64,000 bases of DNA from Moraxellaceae bacterium (lineage in GTDB: Bacteria > Pseudomonadota > Gammaproteobacteria > Pseudomonadales > Moraxellaceae): positions 1 to 64,000 of the forward strand of contig JAJUIK010000012.1 of assembly GCA_029267635.1 (NCBI GenBank), read 5' to 3'. The translations under genes were made by a program, and so were the position numbers. This document shows positions 1-8,018 of this stretch, piece after piece. Under the pieces are notes generated by a model. It was not told the DNA's origin, ran no database searches, and worked only from the letters and a program-made list of their open reading frames with translations. Every line of letters starts with the position of its first letter. Position 1 is the stretch's first letter.

Positions 1-165
1 ATGCGCACCCACTTCAGAGCCTTTCTCAACCACACAGACGGAGAGGTCTGCCAGGTTGTTTTCGATTGCCAGTTGACGGATGCGAATCGCGGCGGCAAGA
101 CCTGCAGGTCCGGCACCAACGATGACGACATCAAACTCCATCGATTCACGTTCGATGTGTTCCAT
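1..165 (-). CDS. Electron transfer flavoprotein-ubiquinone oxidoreductase, N-terminal part (cut by window edge)
   Basis: Only the first 55 codons lie in the window; the gene runs off the left edge. The translation starts MEHIERESMEFDVVIVGAGP and continues with the GAGPAGLAAAIR dinucleotide-binding motif and a VVEKGSEVGAH segment, which matches the start of ETF-QO. That enzyme is an inner-membrane FAD/4Fe-4S protein passing electrons from ETF to ubiquinone during fatty acid and amino acid oxidation. A GAGGAGT ribosome-binding site precedes the ATG at 165. Many FAD enzymes share the Rossmann motif, so the call rests on the flanking residues and is good but not certain. Confidence 0.75.
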   Translation of the reverse strand, partial: MEHIERESMEFDVVIVGAGPAGLAAAIRIRQLAIENNLADLSVCVVEKGSEVGAH

Positions 166-351
166 GTAGGACTCCTCATATTGCTAAGGGTGGCAACCGA
201 AATGACGAAAAACGGTGCTGCCATGAGTGTTCTGAATTGCCAGACACAAAATTGCTCTCGTGTCTTTAAGATTTTGGGCTAGTATAGTTTCAAACCTTGA
301 TCTAGCCAATCGGCTGAGTCGTATTAATTTCCCGTCAGCAAGGCCTAAACC

Positions 352-960
352 ATGGTAGAGCAAAATAATTCAGACGATGCGGTGAAAAAAGAATCACCGG
401 GCGATCATAAGAACTTCATGGGTATCGCACAATATTTAAAAGATATACAGCAAAGTCAGAAAAGATCGGTTCCGCCTCTTGACCAGTGGCATCCGCAGCA
501 TTGCGGCAAAATGGATTTGCGTATCCAGGCCAATGGCGAATGGTGGCATGAAGGTCAGTTAATCAAGCGTGCGGCCTTGATTGAACTGTTTTCCAGCGTG
601 TTGTGGAAAGAGGATGGTAAATTCTATCTGAAAACCCCGGTCGAGCAGATTGAAATTGAGGTCGAAGATGAACCGTTTCTGGTCAACCAGATTGATCAGG
701 TGGAAATCGACGGTAAAACCTATTTGCAATGTACGACTGCAACGCAGGATGTGGTGATCGTGGATGCCGAGCATCCGATTTTTATGCGTGACTATCAGGG
801 TGAACGACGTCCCTATGTGCATATACGTTTTGGCATGAATGCGCTAATCCAGCGTCAGGCTTTCTATCATCTGGTGAATTATGGCGAGTTGCGCGAAGAA
901 AACGGCCATACGATTTTGGTCTTACAAAGTGGTGATTTGCACTTGCAATTAGGCACTTGA
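352..960 (+). CDS. DUF1285 family protein
   Basis: A 202-residue soluble protein of unknown function. After a polar N-terminus of about 40 residues comes the pattern PPLDQWHPQHCGKMDLRI, a GEWWHEGQLIKR segment, LFSSVLW, and KTPVEQIEIEVEDEPF, which I recognise as the DUF1285 family. The family has no signal peptide or membrane segment and its biochemical role is not established. It is divergent from the ETF-QO gene across a 186-bp gap and is followed by murI after 46 bp, so it may be cotranscribed with murI. Family assignment is firm; function unknown. Confidence 0.8.
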   Translation: MVEQNNSDDAVKKESPGDHKNFMGIAQYLKDIQQSQKRSVPPLDQWHPQHCGKMDLRIQANGEWWHEGQLIKRAALIELFSSVLWKEDGKFYLKTPVEQIEIEVEDEPFLVNQIDQVEIDGKTYLQCTTATQDVVIVDAEHPIFMRDYQGERRPYVHIRFGMNALIQRQAFYHLVNYGELREENGHTILVLQSGDLHLQLGT

Positions 961-1006
961 GGTTTAAGCTTTACACTTTGAAACATGCAAAACCGTAATT
1001 AATGCC

Positions 1007-1888
1007 ATGAGTGCCATTCAGCCCGTCTTTCTGTTGCAAGATCCGATGCCGCAAGCAAGTGCCAATGCGCCCATCGGCATTTTTGATTCGGGCATTGGTG
1101 GACTCTCGGTTGCACTGGAAATCGCGCGGCATTTGCCGAATGAACGCATTGTTTATTATGCCGATACCGCCCATGTACCGTATGGCCCGCGTCAGGATGA
1201 CGATATTCGCCAGCTGACGGCACAGGCCATTGAATGGCTGTATCGGCAGGGGTGTAAAGTGGCTGTAGTGGCCTGCAATACCGCATCGGCATTTAGCCTG
1301 GACTATTTGCGCGAATTTTACGGTGAGAATTTCCCGATTATTGGTCTGGTCCCGGCGCTCAAACCGGCAGTCTTGCAAACACAAAGCAAAGTGGTGGCCG
1401 TGTTGGCGACGCCTGCCACCTTTCGCGGCAAATTGATCAAGGATGTGATTGAAAAATTTGCTTTGCCTTCTGAGGTGCAGGTTTTGCCGGTGACCTGTCT
1501 GGATCTGGTGCCTTTTGTCGAAAATGGCCAGCAGATGAGTCCAGCCTGCCTGAATGCCTTGCAAACTATTTTACAGCCGGTGGTGGATCAGGGGGCGGAT
1601 TTTTTGGTACTGGGCTGTACCCATTATCCTTTTTTAAAAGAAGCCATCCAGTCCATCTTTGGCCAACGGCTGACTTTAATCGATTCGGGTCTGGCCGTTG
1701 CACGACAGACCGCCCGGGTTTTAATTAAACATGGCCTGTTATTTGAACAGAATGGTGGTCACGAAATCCGCATCCAATGCTTTGTTAGTGGTCAAAATGC
1801 ACAAGAATTGCGAACGGTTGTGCAGCATCTATTGCCCGAAGATTTAACTTGGAGCATTGAAAATATTCGTGTTGACGCGATCTTGTGA
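1007..1888 (+). CDS. murI: Glutamate racemase
   Basis: Converts L-glutamate to D-glutamate in the cytoplasm for peptidoglycan synthesis. The two catalytic cysteines are visible: Cys90 in VVACNTAS and Cys204 in LGCTHYPFL. The N-terminal GIFDSGIGGLSV (24-35) and the YYADTAHVPYG block (50-60) are also diagnostic. Length (293 residues) is slightly long because about 20 residues precede the conserved GIFDSG; an ATG at 1046 would give a more usual 280. Neither start has a clear Shine-Dalgarno, so the start is uncertain although the identity is not. Confidence 0.95.
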   Translation: MSAIQPVFLLQDPMPQASANAPIGIFDSGIGGLSVALEIARHLPNERIVYYADTAHVPYGPRQDDDIRQLTAQAIEWLYRQGCKVAVVACNTASAFSLDYLREFYGENFPIIGLVPALKPAVLQTQSKVVAVLATPATFRGKLIKDVIEKFALPSEVQVLPVTCLDLVPFVENGQQMSPACLNALQTILQPVVDQGADFLVLGCTHYPFLKEAIQSIFGQRLTLIDSGLAVARQTARVLIKHGLLFEQNGGHEIRIQCFVSGQNAQELRTVVQHLLPEDLTWSIENIRVDAIL

Positions 1889-1955
1889 TATAAGTTTGCT
1901 GTGTTTAACTCATTAGTTTTTGAATAATTTTTAAATTGAAGGGATTCATGTCATT

Positions 1956-1975
1956 TCGCCACAATGTACTGGCGA
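1956..1975. repeat. Short inverted repeat upstream of the DUF4062 gene
   Basis: TCGCCA and TGGCGA flank an 8-bp spacer, 28 bp before the start of the downstream gene. It could be an operator or a leader hairpin. There is no T-run after it, so it does not look like a murI terminator. Evidence is only the symmetry. Confidence 0.3.
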
Positions 1976-2002
1976 CGATATGAAATAAGATGAGGATAAC
2001 TC

Positions 2003-3031
2003 ATGCTGGATAAGCGTTATCAGGTTTTTATCTCGACGTCGGGCAGTGACATGCAACCCGAACGGATGATATTGGCCCAGACTTTGGTGGGCATGGGTTT
2101 TTTTTCCTGGGGATTGGAACAGCGTACCCCGTTAAGTACGGCTTTTGCACGCCGCCAGATTGACGATTGTGATTATGTGGTGATCCTACTGGGCAGCCAG
2201 TATGGCGAGCAATCGGTGTCCGGTGTGGGCTATATGCACCTAGAATATATTTATGCCGTGACCAAGCAGAAGCCGATTATTGTCTTTATGCATGAAGATC
2301 CAGATGCACGCGATGCCGCGCTGCACGATGAAAAACCAGAATTACAAATCAAGTTCAAAGAGTTCCGTAAACTGCTGCAGCAAGAAGTTGATCAGGTCTT
2401 TACCTATCGTACCTTGCGTGATCTGGAACTGGCCGTGCGCTTTAACATGCCACAAATGCTGGAACGCTATCCGGTGGTAGGCTGGGTCCGTCCGCAGAGC
2501 ATTCAGGTCTTGCAGGATGAAATTGACCGCCTCAAAGAACAGCTGCATCAACTGGAAACCGAAGTCGGAACGCGTGATGTCGATCCATTCCTGACCTTAC
2601 AAAAAGCCTCCATGCATGAGATTTTTTCTTTTGAATATCGCATGCATGCCTATCAGGATGGTAATTTCAAGGAAATCAAAACCCAGCGTAAAATGACCTG
2701 GGCGCAGCTCCTGTCAGTGTTGGGCGCGACCTTCAAACATCCGACGCCGGAAGAGTATTTTTCCAAACGTATGAATGAATACCTGAATGAAACCGGTCTG
2801 GTGGATGCCCGTCTGGACATGCCGCGTGCGCATGCGGTGGCGCGCTCGCAAATCAACATCCGGGCTTTGCACAACATTAAAATGCAGATGCGCCAGAATG
2901 ACTGGATTGTGCCGACCGGCCGCGATGACCGGCAGCGCATGCTTTGGCAATTGACCGCAAAAGGGCAGAAACTGGTAGAAAGTAACCTGCTCGATAATGA
3001 TCGTATTTTGCAATTAAAATCAATATATTAA
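2003..3031 (+). CDS. DUF4062 domain-containing protein
   Basis: 342 residues. The N-terminal part (about 5-100) reads KRYQVFISTSGSDMQPER, then DDCDYVVILLGSQYG and GVGYMHLEYIYAV, the signature of DUF4062, a domain with a TIR-like alpha/beta fold often found at the N-terminus of signalling or NTPase proteins. A short coiled coil follows (about 165-190, IQVLQDEIDRLKEQLHQLE), then a C-terminal region of about 140 residues that I do not recognise; its last part is basic and helical and may be a winged-helix-like fold. No NTPase motif is present. The gene stands alone between murI and hemH. Function is unknown; signalling or stress sensing is only an inference from the domain. Confidence 0.8.
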   Translation: MLDKRYQVFISTSGSDMQPERMILAQTLVGMGFFSWGLEQRTPLSTAFARRQIDDCDYVVILLGSQYGEQSVSGVGYMHLEYIYAVTKQKPIIVFMHEDPDARDAALHDEKPELQIKFKEFRKLLQQEVDQVFTYRTLRDLELAVRFNMPQMLERYPVVGWVRPQSIQVLQDEIDRLKEQLHQLETEVGTRDVDPFLTLQKASMHEIFSFEYRMHAYQDGNFKEIKTQRKMTWAQLLSVLGATFKHPTPEEYFSKRMNEYLNETGLVDARLDMPRAHAVARSQINIRALHNIKMQMRQNDWIVPTGRDDRQRMLWQLTAKGQKLVESNLLDNDRILQLKSIY

Positions 3032-3101
3032 ACAATATAAAGCAGGCTTTTAAACTGTTAGAGTAACCGGATTGATCTTTGCCGAGTGAATAGGAATCTT
3101 T

Positions 3102-4124
3102 ATGTTTGCAGCACCTAAACCGAAAGTGACCGTGATTCTGGCCAATTTGGGTACTCCTGATGCAGCAACCGTACCTGCGGTACGTCGCTTCTTAAAACAG
3201 TTTTTATCCGATCAGCGGGTGATTGAAATTCCCAAGCCGATCTGGCAGATCATTTTAAATCTGTTTATTCTGCCTTTTCGCCCGAAACGGGTCGCACATG
3301 CCTATGCGCAAGTCTGGTCGAATGATTCGCCGATGCGTGAAATTTTGTTCGATCAGGTGCAACAGGTCAAAGCACGTTTACTGCAGCGTTATCCTGAGCT
3401 CGATCTCACGATTGTGCCAGCCATGACGTATGGCAATCCGGGCATTCAGGCTCTGTTGAATGAGCTCAGCCAAAATCCGCAAGATCATGTGGTTTTACTG
3501 CCATTATTTCCGCAGTATTCAGCCACCTCGACAGCACCGTTGTATGATGCCTTTGCCAAATGGATTTTAAAGCAGCGTAATTTACCAGGGCTGACCTTCA
3601 TCCGTGATTATTACCAGCATCCCTTATTCATTCAGGCTCTGGCACAAAGCGTGCGTAACTATCAGACTGAACACGGCAAACCGGAAAAGCTGCTGATGTC
3701 TTTCCATGGTATCCCACAACCTTATGCGGATAAGGGCGATCCTTATGCAGATCGGTGCCATATCACCGCAGCTTTAGTGGCTCAAGCACTGGACTTGCAG
3801 GAGCATGAGTGGGCGATCAGTTTCCAGTCACGTTTTGGCAAGCAGGAATGGGTCAAACCCTATACCGATGCCTTGCTGGAACAGTGGGGACGTGAAGGCG
3901 TGAAATCGGTGCAGGTGCTGAGTCCGGCATTTTCAGCGGACTGTCTGGAAACTCTAGAAGAATTGGCGATCCAAAATGCCGAACTGTTCCAGGAATCGGG
4001 TGGCGGCAGCTATGCCTATATTCCAGCACTCAATAGCCAACCACAACATATTGACTTGCTTGTATCCTTATTACAGGCGACACTGGATGGTCTGCAACAG
4101 AACTTGGCCCCTCCTTCGATTTAG
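3102..4124 (+). CDS. hemH: Ferrochelatase
   Basis: Inserts Fe2+ into protoporphyrin IX, the last step of protohaem synthesis. Family landmarks: [13 protein letters not shown] near the N-terminus (11-23), the catalytic histidine in [16 protein letters not shown] (His202), [15 protein letters not shown] (241-255) and the [14 protein letters not shown] block (274-287) carrying the conserved acidic residues. Length 340 is typical of proteobacterial HemH. The MBL hydrolase follows after 14 bp, so the two are probably cotranscribed. Two other haem-pathway genes and a haem chaperone gene lie elsewhere in the window. Confidence 0.96.
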   Translation: MFAAPKPKVTVILANLGTPDAATVPAVRRFLKQFLSDQRVIEIPKPIWQIILNLFILPFRPKRVAHAYAQVWSNDSPMREILFDQVQQVKARLLQRYPELDLTIVPAMTYGNPGIQALLNELSQNPQDHVVLLPLFPQYSATSTAPLYDAFAKWILKQRNLPGLTFIRDYYQHPLFIQALAQSVRNYQTEHGKPEKLLMSFHGIPQPYADKGDPYADRCHITAALVAQALDLQEHEWAISFQSRFGKQEWVKPYTDALLEQWGREGVKSVQVLSPAFSADCLETLEELAIQNAELFQESGGGSYAYIPALNSQPQHIDLLVSLLQATLDGLQQNLAPPSI

Positions 4125-4138
4125 CCCCCGAGGTTTTC

Positions 4139-4783
4139 ATGTTACAAGTCAAAATTGTACCCGTGACCGCTTTTGCCCAGAACTGTTCCATTCTTTGGGA
4201 CAGTGAAAGCAAAGAAGCCGTGCTGATTGATGCCGGCGGTGAAGCCGACAAGCTGCAACAGGAAGTGGCTGCACTGGGTTTAACAGTGAAAGCCTTGTGG
4301 TTGACGCATGGTCATCTCGATCATGCCGGTGCTGTCGGTGAGCTGGCGCGTGTTTGGCAGGTGCCGGTGATTGGCCCGCAGAAAGAAGACCAGTTCTGGC
4401 TGGATCAGATTCAGGAATCTTCGGCGCGTTATGGTTTCCCGATTCCGGAACCAGTGGTGGTGGATCAATGGCTGGAAGGTGGCGAGATTTTAAAACTGGG
4501 AACTACGGAATTCGAGGTGCGTTATGCACCGGGGCATACACCAGGGCATGTCATGTATTACAGCGCGGAATATAGCCTGCTCTGGACTGGCGATGTACTG
4601 TTTAAAGGCTCGATTGGCCGTACCGATTTTCCACGCGGTAACTTTGACCAGTTGATGCAGTCCATTCAGCGCGAATGTTTCAGTTTGCCGGATGATACCC
4701 AGTTTATTTCCGGGCATGGTCCTTTAAGTACCATTGGTTATGAAAAACAGTTTAATCCCTTTGTGGCTGGTAAAGCAGGTTAA
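4139..4783 (+). CDS. MBL-fold metallo-hydrolase, glyoxalase II-like (YcbL type)
   Basis: 214 residues with the complete metallo-beta-lactamase metal site: THGHLDH (56-62), GHTPGH (132-137), GD (151-152) and SGHGP (191-195). The size, the missing C-terminal glyoxalase II domain and the GSIGRTDFPRG loop (158-167) fit the YcbL-like group, annotated as glyoxalase II-like thioester hydrolases; the physiological substrate is not known from sequence. Cytoplasmic, no signal peptide. It ends 23 bp before a strong terminator and is likely the last gene of a hemH transcript. Confidence 0.88.
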   Translation: MLQVKIVPVTAFAQNCSILWDSESKEAVLIDAGGEADKLQQEVAALGLTVKALWLTHGHLDHAGAVGELARVWQVPVIGPQKEDQFWLDQIQESSARYGFPIPEPVVVDQWLEGGEILKLGTTEFEVRYAPGHTPGHVMYYSAEYSLLWTGDVLFKGSIGRTDFPRGNFDQLMQSIQRECFSLPDDTQFISGHGPLSTIGYEKQFNPFVAGKAG

Positions 4784-4806
4784 CGTCATTAGCTTGAATA
4801 CCTATC

Positions 4807-4830
4807 CCCCGGTTTATGCCGGGGTTTTTT
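4807..4830. terminator. Rho-independent terminator after the MBL hydrolase gene
   Basis: CCCCGG, a 6-nt loop and CCGGGG are followed directly by T6. It serves the plus-strand hemH-MBL transcript; the convergent yacG gene ends next to it at 4833. Confidence 0.85.
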
Positions 4831-4832
4831 GA

Positions 4833-5015
4833 TTATTCATTTTCAGATGGATCGCCAGCCGCCGTCGGTGCATCCTGAGTCGGCAGTTTGTATTCTTCAT
4901 TGGCCCATGCGCCGAGGTCTATCATTTTGCAACGTTCCGAGCAGAAAGGACGAAACGGATTATTTTCCCACTGGCTGGGTTGGCCACAACGTGGGCAGGG
5001 AAAGGTACGGGGCAT
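4833..5015 (-). CDS. yacG: DNA gyrase inhibitor YacG, zinc-binding
   Basis: A 60-residue zinc protein. The four cysteines are at C7, C10, C25 and C29, in PCPRCGQPS and [19 protein letters not shown]; the last string is the hallmark of YacG. In E. coli the protein binds GyrB and inhibits its DNA binding. The acidic tail is typical. In many gammaproteobacteria yacG lies with coaE and pilD; here it is alone, convergent with the MBL gene and divergent from the TrmB-like gene. Identity firm, role taken from the E. coli homologue. Confidence 0.92.
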   Translation of the reverse strand: MPRTFPCPRCGQPSQWENNPFRPFCSERCKMIDLGAWANEEYKLPTQDAPTAAGDPSENE

Positions 5016-5101
5016 TTCATTTTCCTCCTTGCAGGGCGATGCAGCGATTTCATCGCGCTCATGCTAGACTGACGCGGTTTTTTGTTTAGTTTGGTCTGAT
5101 T

Positions 5102-5734
5102 ATGCCGATTCGTCAATTTCAAGCTCAGCGTATGCGCGCTCCTCGGGATTTTACCGCGATTTCACCGCAGCCGATTTGTGTGGAAATTGGTGCAGGAAAA
5201 GGCAAACATGCCTTGCTGTTTACCGCACAGCATCCGGAGCAGACCTTGCTGGCGATTGAACGGACCCGGGAAAAGTTTGAGGCGATGCAAAAGCAGCATC
5301 AGATAGAAGGGCAAGGCAATTTGCAACCGATTCATGCCGATGCCATTCCGTGGGTGGTGCATGCGCTTTATCCACAACAGGTCCAGCAGTTTTTTATTCT
5401 TTATCCCAATCCGGAACCGCATAATCCGGCGCAGCGCTGGCTGAATATGCCATTTTTTGAATTTTTACTGTCACGTTTACAGCCGAATGGCCAGATCACC
5501 TTGGCCAGCAACATTCCAGAATATATCGAAGAAGCCGAACAGCAACTACAGCAGCTCTGGCAATTGCCGTATGTAAAAGAAGTGGTTCCGGCAACGTCAG
5601 CACGGACCCATTTTGAAATTAAATACTTAGAGCGCGGTGAATTGTGCCAGCAGCTGATCATCAGCAAACCTGCAACTTATCAAACCCGCTTTGATGACTT
5701 TTTGCCTTTACAGGGCCAGAATCATGCCGAATAA
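5102..5734 (+). CDS. TrmB-like SAM-dependent methyltransferase
   Basis: 210 residues. Motif I for SAM binding is VEIGAGKGKHA (27-37), followed by AIER (51-54). Later blocks, ILYPNPEPHN (99-108) and RTHFEIKYLERGE, align with the tRNA m7G46 methyltransferase TrmB. The canonical TrmB substrate string (F/Y)PDPWPKxRHxKRR is replaced by YPNPEP with no basic cluster, so this may be a divergent paralogue with another substrate rather than the cell's main TrmB. The flavoprotein start at 5724 overlaps its 3' end by 11 bp, implying translational coupling. Confidence 0.75.
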   Translation: MPIRQFQAQRMRAPRDFTAISPQPICVEIGAGKGKHALLFTAQHPEQTLLAIERTREKFEAMQKQHQIEGQGNLQPIHADAIPWVVHALYPQQVQQFFILYPNPEPHNPAQRWLNMPFFEFLLSRLQPNGQITLASNIPEYIEEAEQQLQQLWQLPYVKEVVPATSARTHFEIKYLERGELCQQLIISKPATYQTRFDDFLPLQGQNHAE

Positions 5735-6935
5735 ACGCATTGCCATTATTGGCGCAGGGCCGGCCGGCCTGATGGCCGCGGAAGTCCTGAGTCAATATGA
5801 TTATGACGTTCATGTGTATGAACAAAAGCCATCTGCAGCGCGTAAATTTTTGATGGCCGGCAAGACAGGCTTGAACATTTCACATGCCGAGGAGATTGAA
5901 CAGTTTCTGCAGCGTTACGATCATCCGGACTGGCTTGCTCCCTGGATCCGCCGTTGGGATGCGACCTGGATCCGGCAGTGGATGGCGGATTTAGGGATTG
6001 AGTCTTATATCGGGTCTTCCGGACGGATTTTTCCGCTGGAAATGAAAGCGGCACCGCTGTTACGGGCCTGGCTGCAACGTCTTGGCGCACATGGCGTAAA
6101 GTTTCATTACCGGCATGTATGTCTAGGCATTGAGGGACAGCAGTTACGTTTTCAGGATCAGAAGCAGGCTGATCAAGCGATTCAAAGCGAACATTTTGAT
6201 GCGATTGTATTGGCCTGTGGCGCAGTATCCTGGTCCAAACTGGGTAGTGATGGGGCCTGGCAACAGTGGTTGTCGCCTGAACAGATTGCATCGTTTCAAC
6301 CGAGCAATGCTGGGGTAGAACGATGCTGGTCCAGCTTTATGCAGCCAGTGTTTGGCCAGCCCTTAAAACGGGTCGAAGCCTGGATACAGCCTGACCAGAA
6401 AGCCATGGGTGATATTGTGATTACCCAATATGGTCTGGAAAGTGGCCTGATTTATAAGCAGGGTCGTGCCTTGCGTCAGTTACAACAACAGCAGCAACCG
6501 ATGCGTTTGCATCTGGATTTATTACCCTCTTTGACCCATGCCGAACTGATCAAAAAATTAAGCCCAGGCAAAAAACAATCTTTAAGCAATGTCTGGCGTA
6601 AAGCCGGTTTGGATCCCGTGAAAGCCAGTTTAGTGCGTGAGCTGGTGGATAAAACCTTGTGGCATGATGCGGTTGCACTGGCTGAAAAAATCAAGGATCT
6701 GCTGATCGAGATTGAGGCATTCCGTCCGATTGAAGAAGCAATTAGCTGCGCAGGAGGCATCAAGCAAAATGCGCTGACCGAGCAGTTGCAGCTGAAATCC
6801 AATCCTGCGCTGTTTTGTTGTGGGGAAATGCTAGATTGGGATGCCCCGACCGGCGGTTATTTACTCACGGCCTGTTTTGCCACCGGACGGGCTGCAGGGG
6901 AAGGGGTTCATCACTGGCTCGGAAACACTCATTGA
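5724..6935 (+). CDS. NAD(P)/FAD-dependent flavoprotein, TIGR03862 (PP_4765-like) family
   Basis: 403 residues from the ATG at 5724, which is preferred over an upstream start at 5691 because the FAD-binding motif IAIIGAGPAGLMAAE then begins at residue 6. Further landmarks are KFLMAGKTGLNISHAE, VLACGAVSWSKLGSDG and the C-terminal ISCAGGIKQNAL and FCCGEMLDWDAPTGGYLL. These belong to the HI0933/YhiN-like flavoproteins, specifically the TIGR03862 group with GKTGLN in place of SGGGRCN. The reaction is not known. Its start overlaps the methyltransferase gene, and a bidirectional terminator follows. Confidence 0.85.
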   Translation: MPNKRIAIIGAGPAGLMAAEVLSQYDYDVHVYEQKPSAARKFLMAGKTGLNISHAEEIEQFLQRYDHPDWLAPWIRRWDATWIRQWMADLGIESYIGSSGRIFPLEMKAAPLLRAWLQRLGAHGVKFHYRHVCLGIEGQQLRFQDQKQADQAIQSEHFDAIVLACGAVSWSKLGSDGAWQQWLSPEQIASFQPSNAGVERCWSSFMQPVFGQPLKRVEAWIQPDQKAMGDIVITQYGLESGLIYKQGRALRQLQQQQQPMRLHLDLLPSLTHAELIKKLSPGKKQSLSNVWRKAGLDPVKASLVRELVDKTLWHDAVALAEKIKDLLIEIEAFRPIEEAISCAGGIKQNALTEQLQLKSNPALFCCGEMLDWDAPTGGYLLTACFATGRAAGEGVHHWLGNTH

Positions 6936-6949
6936 GGTTGAATGAAAAA

Positions 6950-6980
6950 AATAAAAGAGCCGTAAATAGGCTCTTTTATT
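6950..6980. terminator. Bidirectional rho-independent terminator
   Basis: AATAAAAGAGCC and GGCTCTTTTATT pair around a 7-nt loop, with A-rich DNA on the left and T-rich DNA on the right. It lies between the convergent flavoprotein and HopJ-family genes and can serve both. Confidence 0.85.
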
Positions 6981-7016
6981 GTTGATGCTTTGGATCACAT
7001 CAATTCGCTCATACAA

Positions 7017-7349
7017 TCATTTTGCAGCCAGTGCCTGACCGTCAAAACGAATCCCTTCCCAGCCATGTTGCATGAACTGGCGGATATTCTGGTGATCCGT
7101 ACCTTCCGGCGTTGCTAAAACAGCAGCATAGTGTTCGGCAAACAGGCTGAGCGTCTGTGCTTGATCCAGGCCTTGTAATTGGGCAAAGGAAAACACTTTG
7201 GCACTGCCCTGATTTTCAGTCGCTGCATTGGCTTGCTGGCCATTGCTGAATGCGGTTGGGGTATGGGTATAACGCGCGTCAATGTGAGCGATCACATCAG
7301 CAAATTTTGCTGTGCCAGCCTGAAGTTGCGCCAATAATGCTTGTGCCAT
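7017..7349 (-). CDS. HopJ type III effector family protein
   Basis: 110 residues, soluble. HYTHTPTAF-type, NQGSAKVFSFAQLQGL and PEGTDHQNIRQFMQHGWEGI are the conserved blocks of the HopJ family. The family is named after a Pseudomonas syringae protein, but it is widespread in non-pathogenic bacteria without type III secretion, and no secretion gene is near. A housekeeping role of unknown nature is more likely than effector activity. Confidence 0.85.
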   Translation of the reverse strand: MAQALLAQLQAGTAKFADVIAHIDARYTHTPTAFSNGQQANAATENQGSAKVFSFAQLQGLDQAQTLSLFAEHYAAVLATPEGTDHQNIRQFMQHGWEGIRFDGQALAAK

Positions 7350-7454
7350 TTTTTCCTCAATTGCTTGAAAAACAGATGGCCTAGCATAGCGGTTTTACCT
7401 CAATTTTGCTTGTCTTGTCGCGGCGTTTTTTTATAAAAAATCGCAGCAGGATGG

Positions 7455-7501
7455 GGATAAAATGCTTTTTATCCACAGTCTTGCCGTTACAATGTGGATA
7501 T
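7455..7501. promoter_or_regulatory. Hairpin and paired DnaA-box-like sites upstream of crcB
   Basis: GGATAAAA and TTTTATCC (7455-7474) form an 8-bp stem. Overlapping it, TTATCCACA (7469-7477), a perfect E. coli-type DnaA box, faces TGTGGATAT (7493-7501), one base off a box on the other strand, so the two form an inverted repeat with a 15-bp spacer. This sits 22 bp before the crcB start. No fluoride riboswitch consensus is apparent. DnaA control of crcB would be speculation. Confidence 0.35.
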
Positions 7502-7523
7502 TTTAATCCGATGGAAATAACAG

Positions 7524-7907
7524 ATGAACTGGTTATTGGTGGCCTGTGGCGGTGCAATGGGCGCAAGTTTACGTTATGCCGCGACTTTGTTATTGAAACC
7601 GCACAGTCTGTTTCCATGGCCGACCTGGTGGGTCAATCTGTTGGGTTGCTTTGCGGCCGGGGTATTTTTGGCCCTGTGTGTTAAATATCCGAGCTTGCAG
7701 CAGGAGACCCGGCTGTTTTTGATGGTCGGGATTTTAGGCGGATTTACCACATTTTCCAGTTTTGGTCTTGAAACCTTTCAATTGTTGCGTCAGGGCCAAC
7801 ATGGCCTGGCACTGCTGTATGTCGGATCGACATTGATGCTGGGGGTACTGGTGCTGGCGATCGGTTTTTATCTGGTGCAGTATGGTCTGGGCAATAAAAC
7901 CGTATAG
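7524..7907 (+). CDS. crcB: Fluoride efflux channel CrcB/FluC
   Basis: A 127-residue inner-membrane protein with four predicted membrane segments. The family's GGAMGASLRY (9-18), the pore asparagine in WWVNLLGCF (Asn38) and the phenylalanine-box GGFTTFSSF (72-80) are all present. FluC forms a dual-topology dimer that exports fluoride. A single full-length copy is seen here, consistent with a homodimer. It lies between genes of the minus strand, so it is probably monocistronic; the upstream region carries the hairpin at 7455-7501 but no recognisable fluoride riboswitch. Confidence 0.93.
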   Translation: MNWLLVACGGAMGASLRYAATLLLKPHSLFPWPTWWVNLLGCFAAGVFLALCVKYPSLQQETRLFLMVGILGGFTTFSSFGLETFQLLRQGQHGLALLYVGSTLMLGVLVLAIGFYLVQYGLGNKTV

Positions 7908-7916
7908 GCAAAAAAA

Positions 7917-7949
7917 GAAGTCTAAGTGGAGGAAAAGAGCTTAGACTTC
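7917..7949 (-). terminator. Rho-independent terminator of the ABC1 kinase gene
   Basis: GAAGTCTAAG and CTTAGACTTC form a perfect 10-bp stem with a 13-nt loop. On the minus strand it is followed by a run of T (A7 on the plus strand, 7910-7916), so it fits the gene ending at 8019. It may also stop crcB transcripts, less efficiently. Confidence 0.75.
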
Positions 7950-8018
7950 AAGTTGTTTGCAGTTTAATTTGGAAAACTTAAAAGTAGCTTAAGTTTTCTG
8001 CTGGTTACCTACACATTT

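Noticed and set aside
971-1564. 197-residue minus-strand frame opposite murI
   Set aside because: Overlaps a certain gene with intact catalytic residues; no recognisable protein motif.
5746-6291. 181-residue minus-strand frame opposite the flavoprotein gene
   Set aside because: Lies inside a well-supported gene; composition unlike a folded protein.
7017-7349. Type III secreted effector and pathogenicity island
   Set aside because: HopJ family name only; no secretion, chaperone or mobility gene nearby and the family is common in harmless bacteria.
7380-7523. Fluoride riboswitch before crcB
   Set aside because: I looked for the crcB-motif consensus and found only a simple hairpin and DnaA-box-like sites.
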